From: Nitrosospira sp.
GTDB lineage: Bacteria > Pseudomonadota > Gammaproteobacteria > Burkholderiales > Nitrosomonadaceae
Direction: 5' to 3'
Length of the DNA stretch: 64,000 bases
Assembly (NCBI GenBank): GCA_013450215.1
Contig: JACDSH010000011.1
Location: 59,896 to 123,895 of the forward strand
The notes below the pieces were generated by a model. The model had not been told where the DNA came from, made no database searches, and saw only the letters and a program-made list of their open reading frames with translations. This document shows positions 53,851-61,319 of the stretch, piece after piece (within the stretch, counting starts at the first letter, position 1; each line of letters opens with the position of its first letter). The position numbers were made by a program, and so were the translations under genes.

Positions 53851-54261
53851 ATGAGCCACCATACTACAGACTCGAACAAGGAAGTCACCGCAGAGACCAG
53901 CGCCATTTGGGGTAATCATATTACCGTTCCAGGAACCCCTGCGGGTTTTACTGTCAGAACAACCTTTCCAACCAATCCGAACGGTGTGGAGGTCATGCTA
54001 GAGAGATGGGAGGCGGGTTCAGAAGAGCCGCCACACTCTCATCCGGGTGATGATATGACGGTCGTGATCGAGGGAAGGATGTCTATACAGTTTTTTATTA
54101 AGGGAGTGGATGGCCTTGTCCCAGACGGGGACCGTATCTTCTTGAGCGCGGGTCAGACCGGTTACATTAAGTCTGGACGGATACACGATGCCAAGTACCT
54201 CGAAAAATGCAAACTGGTCTATGTTCACGACAAGGGATTTGGATTTGTTGACCATAGCTGA
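53851..54261 (+). CDS. Small cupin-domain protein
   Basis: 136 residues with one cupin: motif 1 SEEPPHSHPGDDMTVVIEGRM and motif 2 DRIFLSAGQTGYIKSGRIHDAKYLE. Two histidines and an acidic residue could hold a metal ion. No signal peptide. Function unknown; such proteins act as isomerases, dioxygenases or sensors. AGGA lies nine bases before ATG 53851. No operon partner. Confidence 0.8.
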   Translation: MSHHTTDSNKEVTAETSAIWGNHITVPGTPAGFTVRTTFPTNPNGVEVMLERWEAGSEEPPHSHPGDDMTVVIEGRMSIQFFIKGVDGLVPDGDRIFLSAGQTGYIKSGRIHDAKYLEKCKLVYVHDKGFGFVDHS

Positions 54262-54354
54262 TTACGATAGAGACCCTCTGAATATTGAGGTCTGTACTGA
54301 TAATAGGCATGATCGTGTTCACAATTAGTCGTGAGGATCGCTAGGATTTAGTCC

Positions 54355-54433
54355 ACCTTATAAGGTATTCTTCGGGGTGTTGGCGAGCTGCATTGAGTGA
54401 ATACGCGTTATTGCGCCTCGGATTTAAATCCGA
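54355..54433. promoter_or_regulatory. Two perfect palindromes before the lipoprotein gene
   Basis: ACCTTATAAGGT (54355-54366) and TCGGATTTAAATCCGA (54418-54433, 16 bases) lie in the 211-base gap before the small lipoprotein gene. Both are symmetric and A/T-centred, as operators often are. The second ends 40 bases before the start codon. Confidence 0.35.
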
Positions 54434-54472
54434 AACATAGTAATTTAATGAATTTTAAAGAGGAAAAGTTTA

Positions 54473-54664
54473 ATGAATTCTAAATATATCGTTCTTGTTG
54501 TTGCATTGAGTGCCACTCTGATCAGTTGCGGTGGAGATTCCCCTCCAGAAATCAATGCCACAAACTGTTCTGGAGGTGGGATGCAGTCAGCCCTCCCAAC
54601 ATTTAAAAGTGAAGCTACTCGGCAAGCATTTATTGATGGCTGTGAGATCTTCAACAAGAAATAA
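54473..54664 (+). CDS. Small lipoprotein
   Basis: 63 residues. The signal MNSKYIVLVVALSATLISCGG contains the lipobox L-I-S-C at about 16-19, so the protein is probably lipid-anchored. The mature part is 45 residues with two more cysteines (NCSGG, DGCEIF), which may form a disulfide. AGAGGA lies eight bases before the ATG. No family recognised. Two palindromes precede it. Confidence 0.65.
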   Translation: MNSKYIVLVVALSATLISCGGDSPPEINATNCSGGGMQSALPTFKSEATRQAFIDGCEIFNKK

Positions 54665-54735
54665 AGACCGGCTCGATTCTGTTTAGGTGGGATCTCGTAC
54701 TCCGGACCTCCGGAAATGAAGTCACACTCCCTAAT

Positions 54736-54887
54736 GCATGACCGCGAAATCTGCTGCTAATCGGTAGCCCTTCGCGGTCATGTGTCCGTATAGGGCCTTG
54801 AAGGTCAAATTAGGGCCGGCCAGTTTTGCTTCATGCCCTGAGCATAACTCAGGGGCGATCTCTTGCTGGAGGTCGCTTCAGTTTTTT
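54736..54887 (+). ncRNA. Candidate structured small RNA
   Basis: Three ordered hairpins lie in the 361-base gap between the lipoprotein gene and hflX. First, CATGACCGCGAA/TTCGCGGTCATG (12 bp, 54737-54782) with an inner GCTGC/GGTAGC stem. Second, CCCTGAG/CTCAGGG (54836-54854). Third, CTGGAG-GTCG-CTTCAG followed at once by six T (54866-54887), a good terminator; its left arm can also pair with GCGATCTC just upstream. No open frame fits. I do not recognise 6S, SRP or another known RNA, and no clear promoter is visible. The 130 bases after it show nothing. Confidence 0.4.
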
Positions 54888-55025
54888 AGTTCTGGATGAA
54901 TGGAAGTGACCTCAGTATCAGGGGGAATCGGGGCGGACTGCTGCTGCATGGTGTATTTCGTTTCGTCTCAGAATGATCATGTATAAGCGCAGAGAATTAT
55001 TCCAACAAGCACAGAGGTGCTGTAT

Positions 55026-56366
55026 TTATTCTATCCGGCTGAATTGGTCTTGCAGGCTCTTCACTGCATTGGGCTGACCTCTAACTAGAAAGGTAGCTCC
55101 ATCGTTGTCTGAGCGTTCCTCCAGAACCTGACAATTAGAATAGATCTCCCCGCGTAGCTGTTGTGAAGACCAAGGAAGAAAGAGTTCTGCCTCGATCATA
55201 TCCTGTTGGAAGAATGTGATGATCACGTGTCGGAGATTTGCAATATCCTCAGGCCGGCGTGCACTCATGACGATACAGCTTGGGTACTTTATGCGTAATG
55301 CGACCTCGAGTTCAGATTGAGCGGTTGGATCACCTACATAGTCGATCTTATTAAAGATGCGGATCCGCGGAAGGGTGCTTGCACCGATCTCCTCAAGGAC
55401 CTCATCCGTGACCTCAATCTGACGTTCAAAACCAGGATCACTGGCGTCGATTACATGGAGTAAGAGAGACGCATCAAGGGCCTCATCTAGAGTTGACTTG
55501 AATGATGCGACGAGGCCGTGTGGAAGATTCTTGATGAATCCGACCGTGTCACTGACCAACACACGTGGAACGCTCTCCGGTTGGAGAGCTCGTACCGTGG
55601 TATCGAGCGTAGCAAAGAGTTTATTCGCAACCAGAACCTCGCTTCCCGTTAGGGCTCTCATCAGTGTAGATTTGCCAGCATTTGTATAGCCGACTAGTGC
55701 GACACCTGTGAATCCCTGTTTCTCTTGCCGCCTGGCACGCTGAGTCTTACGTTCGACATCCATCGCGGCAATCTCTTGCTGCAACTCTGCGATCTGATCC
55801 CGAATCTTACGTCGATCTAACTCGGTGTGAGATTCCCCTCCACCCCTTCCGCCAACTCCGCTTCGCTGACGACCCTGTGGCCCCGCAAGCTTAGCAGCCT
55901 CGCGCAATCGTGGTGCCATGTAACCGAGCCGAGCGATCTCGACCTGTGCACGGGCTGCACGGGAGCGAGCATTCCGATGAAAAATTTCAAGGATGACCAT
56001 GGTCCTGTCCATCACCTCGCAACCGACCTCCTTTTCAAGATTGCGAGCCTGAGAGGGTGAGATCTCGTGATCGACCAAGATGGTATCGATCTCCAGGCTA
56101 TCTGGATTTGGGACTATCCCATCCGATTCTTCAGACTCGTTATTCACGAAGATACGCATCTCTTCTCTCTTGCCAGCACCTAAGTATGCCGTCATGTCGA
56201 AACCTGATCTTTTCTGAACGAATGTGCGAATGACCTCATATCCCAGCGTCTTTGCGAGCTCACGTAGTTCAGTCAAAGAGGATTCGAATTCTCGATCAGT
56301 CACGCTTGGCAGTTGCACAGCCGCGACGACAGCGTATCTGTGGTTCGCTTCAAGTTCTTTTTGCAT
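55026..56366 (-). CDS. hflX: Ribosome-associated GTPase HflX
   Basis: Binds 50S subunits and splits stalled ribosomes after heat stress. 446 residues: N-terminal HflX domain (AYLGAGKREEMRIF, DTILVDHEISPSQARNLEKEVGCEVMDRTMVILEIFHRNARSRAARAQVEIARLGYMAPRL), the glycine-rich linker SGVGGRGGGESHTELDRR, then the G domain with G1 GYTNAGKST, G3 DTVGFIKNLP and G4 NKIDYVG. In most proteobacteria hfq precedes it and hflKC follow; here all are missing and the upstream side borders the 56.5-kb repeat region. Confidence 0.95.
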   Translation of the reverse strand: MQKELEANHRYAVVAAVQLPSVTDREFESSLTELRELAKTLGYEVIRTFVQKRSGFDMTAYLGAGKREEMRIFVNNESEESDGIVPNPDSLEIDTILVDHEISPSQARNLEKEVGCEVMDRTMVILEIFHRNARSRAARAQVEIARLGYMAPRLREAAKLAGPQGRQRSGVGGRGGGESHTELDRRKIRDQIAELQQEIAAMDVERKTQRARRQEKQGFTGVALVGYTNAGKSTLMRALTGSEVLVANKLFATLDTTVRALQPESVPRVLVSDTVGFIKNLPHGLVASFKSTLDEALDASLLLHVIDASDPGFERQIEVTDEVLEEIGASTLPRIRIFNKIDYVGDPTAQSELEVALRIKYPSCIVMSARRPEDIANLRHVIITFFQQDMIEAELFLPWSSQQLRGEIYSNCQVLEERSDNDGATFLVRGQPNAVKSLQDQFSRIE

Positions 56367-56460
56367 GCGGGGATTGCGTATCTTTAATGAGGAAGCTGAG
56401 ATAGTACCTGCAATTCAAGTAACCGAAAGATCCGAGTAGATCAGTTATGCAATTTTCTCA

Positions 56461-56490
56461 ATAAAAAACCCACCAGGGGGAGTGGTGGGT
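56461..56490 (-). terminator. Orphan leftward terminator upstream of hflX
   Basis: ACCCACCA/TGGTGGGT with a seven-base loop, followed by six T on the minus strand. No leftward gene now lies upstream of it before the repeat arm. It is probably what remains of a former neighbour of hflX. Confidence 0.7.
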
Positions 56491-56515
56491 CGAGCTTGTT
56501 ACCAGTTTAATCTGC

Positions 56516-56833
56516 CCACGGTCTTCGCGTGAATCATACCTTTAAGGCGAATGGTAGGGTCATGGCGATGACAGGTGACGGGGTCAACGACGCACCCGCA
56601 TTAAAAACAGCCCACATCGGGATTAACCAGGAGAGTTTAGAATTTAATTCGAGGTACTAATGAACTTTAGGCAGAATCGGGCATCCTATAATTACCGCAA
56701 CGTTTCCTCCCTTTTCGTTGCGGTCGGGGGTTGGCTAGTGTGCACTCCTTACCACCCCCACCTATTCTCTTCGGTAGTGGCTGCAGCCGACAAGCTCTCT
56801 GTGTCGGTCTCTGACATGTGATCCAGTACACCC
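56516..56833 (+). repeat. Left arm (A) of a 318-bp inverted repeat
   Basis: Reverse complement of 58710-59027 with no gaps and four mismatches by direct comparison. It contains a P-type ATPase fragment (about the first 110 bases) and a palindromic element with the stem ACCGCAACG/CGTTGCGGT (56694-56724). The outer flanks of the two arms do not match. Confidence 0.95.
56517..56660 (+). pseudogene. P-type ATPase fragment in repeat arm A
   Basis: The frame reads [34 protein letters not shown] and then [11 protein letters not shown] before a stop. [12 protein letters not shown] is the hinge motif of P-type cation ATPases. The homology stops sharply after HIGI, and nothing of the rest of the pump is present upstream or downstream. 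A dead fragment carried along in the repeat. Confidence 0.85.
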
Positions 56834-57074
56834 CTGTTCAATTCGGGAATCCTGATCGGCGGCGGGGTGTGAGATCTAAGATTGGATTCATCTCATTGAA
56901 TTCATAAGTAATCTGTCTTCTAGCTTAGGACATATAGAGGCGTTGGATATTCATTTTGCGATCCAGATTAAGCCACCGCTTTAGTTTAGTACTCCTCGTA
57001 ATATTTATCTTCACTGACCGGATTGGTATTATTGAGTTATGCTGCTCGCAATACTCTCTATCATGAAAATCTAG
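56834..57074. other. Gap inside the inverted repeat, left side
   Basis: No gene, terminator or clear promoter seen in these 241 bases before the Sel1 gene. Confidence 0.5.
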
Positions 57075-57623
57075 ATGTCCAGTCTAACGACGCTCCAACG
57101 GCTATTCTTTGCTACTTGCGCATGCTGTGTACTGTGTTTAGGTACTGCACGTGCAGAACCCATCGACGATGCAATTGCTGCCCAAGAACGAGGTGACACA
57201 GCACAAGCCATTTTGCTGTATACCAACCTTGCAGCGTACGGAAATGTAGAGGCTCAGTACAGCCTCGGAAGGATGTATTACGATGGTGAGGCGGATTATC
57301 AGGAGGCTTTAAATTGGTTTCGCAGATCTGCCTTTAAGGGTCATGATCGCGCTCAGACCTACCTTGGGATGATGTACTACTTAGGTGAAGGCGTGAATAA
57401 GGATTATCGGGAAGCTCAGAAGTGGTTCCTCCGGTCTGCTAATCAGAAGAACGCGGATGCACAAAACTGGCTGGGTGTGATGTATACCCATGGAAAGGGC
57501 GTCGCTAAAAATCATAAAGAAGCCCTTAAATGGTATCGACTAGCGGCCGCACAGGGGAATCTGTCTGCGCAGAACGCTCTCCAAACTCCTGAAATGATCG
57601 AGTCTGCGAAATTAAAAAAGTGA
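57075..57623 (+). CDS. Secreted Sel1-repeat protein
   Basis: 182 residues: signal peptide about 1-27 (FFATCACCVLCLGTARAEP) then four Sel1/TPR-like repeats, each about 36 residues, e.g. NVEAQYSLGRMYYDGEADYQEALNWFRRSA, DRAQTYLGMMYYLGEGVNKDYREAQKWFLRSA and DAQNWLGVMYTHGKGVAKNHKEALKWYRLAA. Such proteins mediate protein contacts in the periplasm; no partner is apparent. It lies between the inverted repeat arms. No strong ribosome site before ATG 57075. Confidence 0.8.
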   Translation: MSSLTTLQRLFFATCACCVLCLGTARAEPIDDAIAAQERGDTAQAILLYTNLAAYGNVEAQYSLGRMYYDGEADYQEALNWFRRSAFKGHDRAQTYLGMMYYLGEGVNKDYREAQKWFLRSANQKNADAQNWLGVMYTHGKGVAKNHKEALKWYRLAAAQGNLSAQNALQTPEMIESAKLKK

Positions 57624-57918
57624 TCCGGTGGAGTACACCTAACTCTCGATAATCTTGATTATTTCCGGATCTTTATTGACCATAATATTGGACGGTGTTA
57701 ACTCTCACCGATCTTGACCATACTCGGTTTCAATCCCCCTCGACCCTAAATTTGCTCTTGAAATTTATCAGCAAGGATAGGAAAATTCTCTAGAACACAT
57801 AATCATTTAGCATTTCGCGGAGTACAAATGTTACTCACACTATGCTCCGTTAGACACAATTGCAGGTTGAATTAGACCTTCTAGAGATACTCAAGCATAA
57901 TTGCATTTTGATGAAAAA

Positions 57919-58548
57919 ATGTATCTCAGACATGCACTCCTTCTGATCGGGCTACTCCTCACTGGATTTGCATCTGCAGAGGCAGATAAACGGTCAAAGA
58001 TTGAGCGAGAATCAAGCTCAGTCAAGACCTACCATGCGAATCATAGTCAGGGCCATCAGATCGATGTCAAAGTTCATAATGATGGCGAGCGCGTTCTCAT
58101 CCATGTGAGTTTCCTAGTCCCCGTTCTGCCGCAACAGGCTTGGGCAGTTCTGACAGACTTTAATAATCTGTCCGATTTTATGCCGGGTATTCAGTCGAGC
58201 AAAGTGAGCAATAAAATGGGTAATACCATGCATGTTTCACAGAGGGGGGTAACTCAGTTTGGATTATTTTCCTACTCGATCGATACGGTCGAAGAAGTTA
58301 ACCTGACCCCCTTTAGCAAGATTCATCACCGGATGATTAGCGGTAATATGCAGAAGATGGAAGAGACCACGATGCTCGTTCAGGAAGGTGATTTAACACG
58401 AATTACTCATTCCGCAGATATCGTTCCAGGCTTCTGGATACTGAGATTTGTGGGGCAATCTTTTATTGAGAATGAAGCCCGTCAGAGATTCATTCAAACA
58501 AAAAATGAAATTATAAGAAGGAACTCTCTGGAGTCCTCTCCCAATTAA
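57919..58548 (+). CDS. Secreted START/SRPBCC-fold protein (COQ10-like)
   Basis: 209 residues from ATG 57919 with signal peptide MYLRHALLLIGLLLTGFASAEA; the track start TTG 57901 adds six residues. The rest is a polyketide-cyclase/START-like domain: FLVPVLPQQAWAVLTDFNNLSDFMPGIQSSKV, then strands and a long C-terminal helix FIENEARQRFIQTKNEIIRR. Such domains bind lipids or other hydrophobic ligands. Secreted versions are known but not assigned a role. Lies within the inverted repeat pair, after the Sel1 gene. Confidence 0.75.
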   Translation: MYLRHALLLIGLLLTGFASAEADKRSKIERESSSVKTYHANHSQGHQIDVKVHNDGERVLIHVSFLVPVLPQQAWAVLTDFNNLSDFMPGIQSSKVSNKMGNTMHVSQRGVTQFGLFSYSIDTVEEVNLTPFSKIHHRMISGNMQKMEETTMLVQEGDLTRITHSADIVPGFWILRFVGQSFIENEARQRFIQTKNEIIRRNSLESSPN

Positions 58549-58709
58549 TAATTTACAGAGGGGGAGGACGCATTGGGAAAGCACGGTTTGATTGGAGACT
58601 TTCCCAGCAGCGTTCTGAACCCCTCTCAAGTAACGCTCTCTTAATTCACCTTAGTTTGCATGAAGATTCATCGCTATCTAGTTAGAAGATAGCGAGGGGG
58701 AGGGCACAA

Positions 58710-59027
58710 GGGTGTACTGGATCACATGTCAGAGGCCGACACAGAGAGCATGTCGGCTGCAGCCACTACCGAAGAGAATAGGTGGGGGTGGTAAGGAGTG
58801 CACACTAGCCAACCCCCGACCGCAACGAAAAGGGAGGAAACGTTGCGGTAATTATAGGATGCCCGATTCTGCCTAAAGTTCATTAGTACCTCGAATTAAA
58901 TTCTAAACTCTCCTGGTTAATCCCGATGTGGGCTGTTTTTAATGCGGGTGCGTCGTTGACCCCGTCACCTGTCATCGCCACGACCCTACCATTCGCCTTA
59001 AAGGTATCATTCACGCGAAGACCGTGG
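58710..59027 (-). repeat. Right arm (B) of the 318-bp inverted repeat
   Basis: Mirror copy of 56516-56833. On the plus strand it carries, in order, hairpin GCCGACA/TGTCGGC (58736-58758), stem GGGGGTGG/CCAACCCCC (58784-58817) and stem ACCGCAACG/CGTTGCGGT (58819-58849). It is flanked on the outside by more of the same P-type ATPase, which makes B the likely source and A the copy. Confidence 0.95.
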
Positions 59028-59064
59028 ATTGCCCAATATGTTGCTGTAATTCATTGTCTGCCAT
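58883..59064 (-). pseudogene. P-type ATPase fragment in and beyond repeat arm B
   Basis: Leftward: [17 protein letters not shown], stop, then after a frame change [32 protein letters not shown]. In intact P2-type ATPases these segments are joined by about ten residues (VFARVSPEHKLRIV), so this piece has an internal deletion with a frameshift. The first segment lies outside the repeat. Nothing else of the pump is nearby. Confidence 0.8.
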
Positions 59065-59317
59065 GTCCTGAACTTATAAAGTAAGTGATTAAGATAGATC
59101 GTCAACACGTTATTACAATAGGAAAATACTCGATTAGTTTAGACTAGCCGTGATGCTCCCTTTGTTAAAGTAACTCTAGACGTTAGTTGAAGTGTAAGTA
59201 CCCGTTGGCTTTTCCGATTTACTCTGGAGTATCGGTTTATACAAGCTGACGGCCTGGGCAATATGATTGTTCTTGGCCCATGAATATGGGATGGATGGGA
59301 TTCAGCGCGAACTAGCG
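59065..59317. other. Gap right of the inverted repeat
   Basis: No gene or clear signal seen in these 253 bases. Confidence 0.5.
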
Positions 59318-59542
59318 CTACCCAGATGTATTGAGTTTAACGGCAAAGTTGGCGATGCCTATCCTGAATAGGAACTTGGCAGCAGTATCCAGTGTTTTGA
59401 ATTCTCGTATTTCACGTTTCGTGGTCTCCAACGGATTACCGTCAGCGACAATCATGTAACCATTTGACATGACTGCATAGCTGACCTGAACATGCTTGAG
59501 CGCATTAGCATTCAGTAGCAGCTTGAGTTCTCGTTCAATCAT
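59318..59542 (-). CDS. Small plasmid/ICE-type protein (ParC-like)
   Basis: 74 residues: MIERELKLLLNANALKHVQVSYAVMSNGYMIVADGNPLETTKREIREFKTLDTAAKFLFRIGIANFAVKL. The pattern PLET..REIR.FKTLD.AA.FL..IGI..F matches small partition-associated or replication-associated proteins of plasmids and integrative elements, as far as I can recall the family. It follows a Cro/C1-type regulator by 26 bases, so the two form a unit. Role in this genome unknown. Confidence 0.55.
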   Translation of the reverse strand: MIERELKLLLNANALKHVQVSYAVMSNGYMIVADGNPLETTKREIREFKTLDTAAKFLFRIGIANFAVKLNTSG

Positions 59543-59568
59543 TTTTTATCCCGCGACGGTATTAAGCA

Positions 59569-59805
59569 TTATTCGGTACCCACTCTAACAGTGAATAGAT
59601 CACCCTGTTCCACTGTCACGAGCAGATCACCAGGTTTGACTTGTAGAAAGTTGCACAGCTTTGATAATACTTCACGGTCAAACCCGTTCACCCTGTCGAA
59701 GTAGTATCGATCGACGGTGGCACGCGCTATTCCTGTCCCACGACATACGTCTGAGACTTTGATGCGTCTTGCACCCAGTATCGTTGAGAGGCGACAGATA
59801 ATCAT
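59569..59805 (-). CDS. Cro/C1-type transcriptional regulator (YozG-like)
   Basis: 78 residues from ATG 59805 (MIICRLSTILGARRIKVSDVCRGTGIARATVDRYYFDRVNGFDREVLSKLCNFLQVKPGDLLV); the TTG four codons upstream is less likely. This is the short helix-turn-helix family with a helix pair KVSDVCRGTGIARATVDRYY and the closing FLQVKPGDLL. Extra strand at the C terminus (EQGDLFTVRVGTE). Probably autoregulates the pair with the downstream small protein; no ribosome site precedes the ATG. Confidence 0.8.
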   Translation of the reverse strand: MIICRLSTILGARRIKVSDVCRGTGIARATVDRYYFDRVNGFDREVLSKLCNFLQVKPGDLLVTVEQGDLFTVRVGTE

Positions 59806-59920
59806 TAATTCTAGCAATAATTGTTCTATATCGATGAATATATAATATCAATCGATTAATGTCTAGTATTTACATGATTTACGTATTAGAGCAGCAGGAG
59901 AGCGGGTCTACACAGCCAAG

Positions 59921-60133
59921 TTGAAGTTCGGAGTTGAGTTCAAGATGGGTGAGTTACTCGCTGAGATGGAGATGTATCTGGGACAAAGGGGGACGGCAGT
60001 AATCATCATGATGGGAGTACATCTAAAACTATTAGGGTTAGAACCCACCAGAGGCGGACTAATTGAAGAATCTGATTATGGAGTGAACGAAACGGTTGGC
60101 GTGCCGCTGCAGTTGACGCCTCCTAAATTTTAG
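59921..60133 (+). CDS. Hypothetical protein, uncertain
   Basis: 70 residues from a TTG without a ribosome site: MKFGVEFKMGELLAEMEMYLGQRGTAVIIMMGVHLKLLG. The frame is open further upstream (RIRAAGERVYTAK) but has no better start. No family recognised. It could be a short real gene, the 3' end of a broken one, or chance. Confidence 0.25.
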   Translation: MKFGVEFKMGELLAEMEMYLGQRGTAVIIMMGVHLKLLGLEPTRGGLIEESDYGVNETVGVPLQLTPPKF

Positions 60134-60159
60134 CTAATTTTCCAAATAAAGGTGGAACT

Positions 60160-60270
60160 GAGATTAGTCACTACAGAAAAATAAGAATAGGTGAGAATGG
60201 TAAGGCACACACACTAGCCATTCTCGGCCACAATGAAAGGGGGACAAGCACTGTGGCAACTGGAAATATA
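60160..60270 (+). repeat. Diverged third copy (C) of the palindromic element
   Basis: Aligns to the non-coding part of arm B from CACTAC.GAA..GAATAGGTG onward. Stems are GAGAATGG/CCATTCTC (60193-60225) and GCCACAATG/CACTGTGGC (60227-60257, one A-C mismatch). Six base pairs differ from B on both sides so that pairing is kept. There is no ATPase sequence here. The bases up to 60438 show nothing further. Confidence 0.7.
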
Positions 60271-60438
60271 CCTGCCAATTGTTACAGAAATATGAAGGCA
60301 TTAAAAAAGTCATGAAAGAGACTGAGATTTAATTCTGAATGAGACCCTCATTGGGTTAAATAAAAATAGATATGCTAAAGTTCAAGCACATCACATCAAC
60401 AAAACAGGGCGGTTAATACGGGTCGTTAAAAATAAACT

Positions 60439-60951
60439 ATGAAAAATTTACTCGTGACAATCCTCTTTACAGTATTTTCAGTATCTCTTTCTCACGCAGA
60501 ATTATTGGAATCATCAATGTATAAAGAGTGTGTTATAGAAAACAGTAAACCAGCAAAGACGAAGGAGGAAGTTGAATTAATTAAAACAGAGTGTCAGGAT
60601 AAATTTCCACGAGCCATCAAGGCAACACTCTCCAAACTCTCGAGAGGGATGAAATCCGACCTTATTTGTACAGGTAATGTTTATTCATATCCATACACAC
60701 TTGTAGTCGACCCAATTAGTAAGCTAGTAGTTCTTAATGAAACTCGCTCCGGAAATATTACAAAAAGAACCGCAGAGACTATCTACGGAACAGTGGAAAA
60801 CAGGAGTAGAGATGAGGCAAGCATGTACTTTGAGTTAAATCTAACCGTGGGTACTTTGATGATTAAAAGTAAGTTAGGGCAAGAAAGGGATTTATTTGAT
60901 TTCTTTGAAGAGAATGAATCTGGCCAAATGGAGTGTACGGAAGAAAAATAG
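60439..60951 (+). CDS. Secreted hypothetical protein
   Basis: 170 residues with a signal peptide (MKNLLVTILFTVFSVSLSHAE). The mature part has four cysteines (YKECVIE, KTECQDK, LICTGNV, QMECTEE) and is strongly hydrophilic. The gene is A/T-rich with AAA, ATT and TTT codons preferred, unlike the housekeeping genes to the left, which suggests transfer. No family recognised. Confidence 0.6.
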   Translation: MKNLLVTILFTVFSVSLSHAELLESSMYKECVIENSKPAKTKEEVELIKTECQDKFPRAIKATLSKLSRGMKSDLICTGNVYSYPYTLVVDPISKLVVLNETRSGNITKRTAETIYGTVENRSRDEASMYFELNLTVGTLMIKSKLGQERDLFDFFEENESGQMECTEEK

Positions 60952-61219
60952 CCCCCTCTGTCAAACTAAGAAGCAATGTGGCAGACCTGCCCTGAGAGAC
61001 AAGAACGTCTGTCAGTTTCATGGAGGAGAAAGCACTGGACCAAAGACTGAAAAGGGCAAAGAAAAATTGCGAACATTGAACCTGCAGCACAGATGCTTCA
61101 CTGCAGAGATGAAGGCAGGGTCAAGGGTAGGCAAGCTCAAGTTGAGGTATCTTGAGTACTTCGCGATATATTCAGGACTGTTCACAGAGAGGACCAGAGG
61201 CAGGAAGCCTCTAGGTTAG
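60914..61219 (+). CDS. HGGxSTGPKT-motif protein of phage/element type, tail possibly frameshifted
   Basis: About 101 residues from ATG 60914, overlapping the previous gene. It carries CGRPALRDKNVCQFHGGESTGPKTEKGKEKLRTLN, the signature of a small family found beside phage packaging genes and in integrative elements, with CxxH-like cysteine/histidine spacing. After residue about 93 the frame ends at TAG. The next frame continues REDQRQEASRLDRLNPRIPSQLELLKEIVGYSSRDGS up to 61300, which looks coded, so a frameshift near 61190 is likely. No other phage gene is in the window. Confidence 0.6.
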   Translation: MNLAKWSVRKKNSPLCQTKKQCGRPALRDKNVCQFHGGESTGPKTEKGKEKLRTLNLQHRCFTAEMKAGSRVGKLKLRYLEYFAIYSGLFTERTRGRKPLG

Positions 61220-61319
61220 ATCGGCTGAACCCTAGGATACCTAGTCAGCTGGAGCTGCTGAAGGAGATAGTGGGTTACTCCAGCCGCGATGGGTCCTGAA
61301 TCTACCTTGGGGAGGAGTC

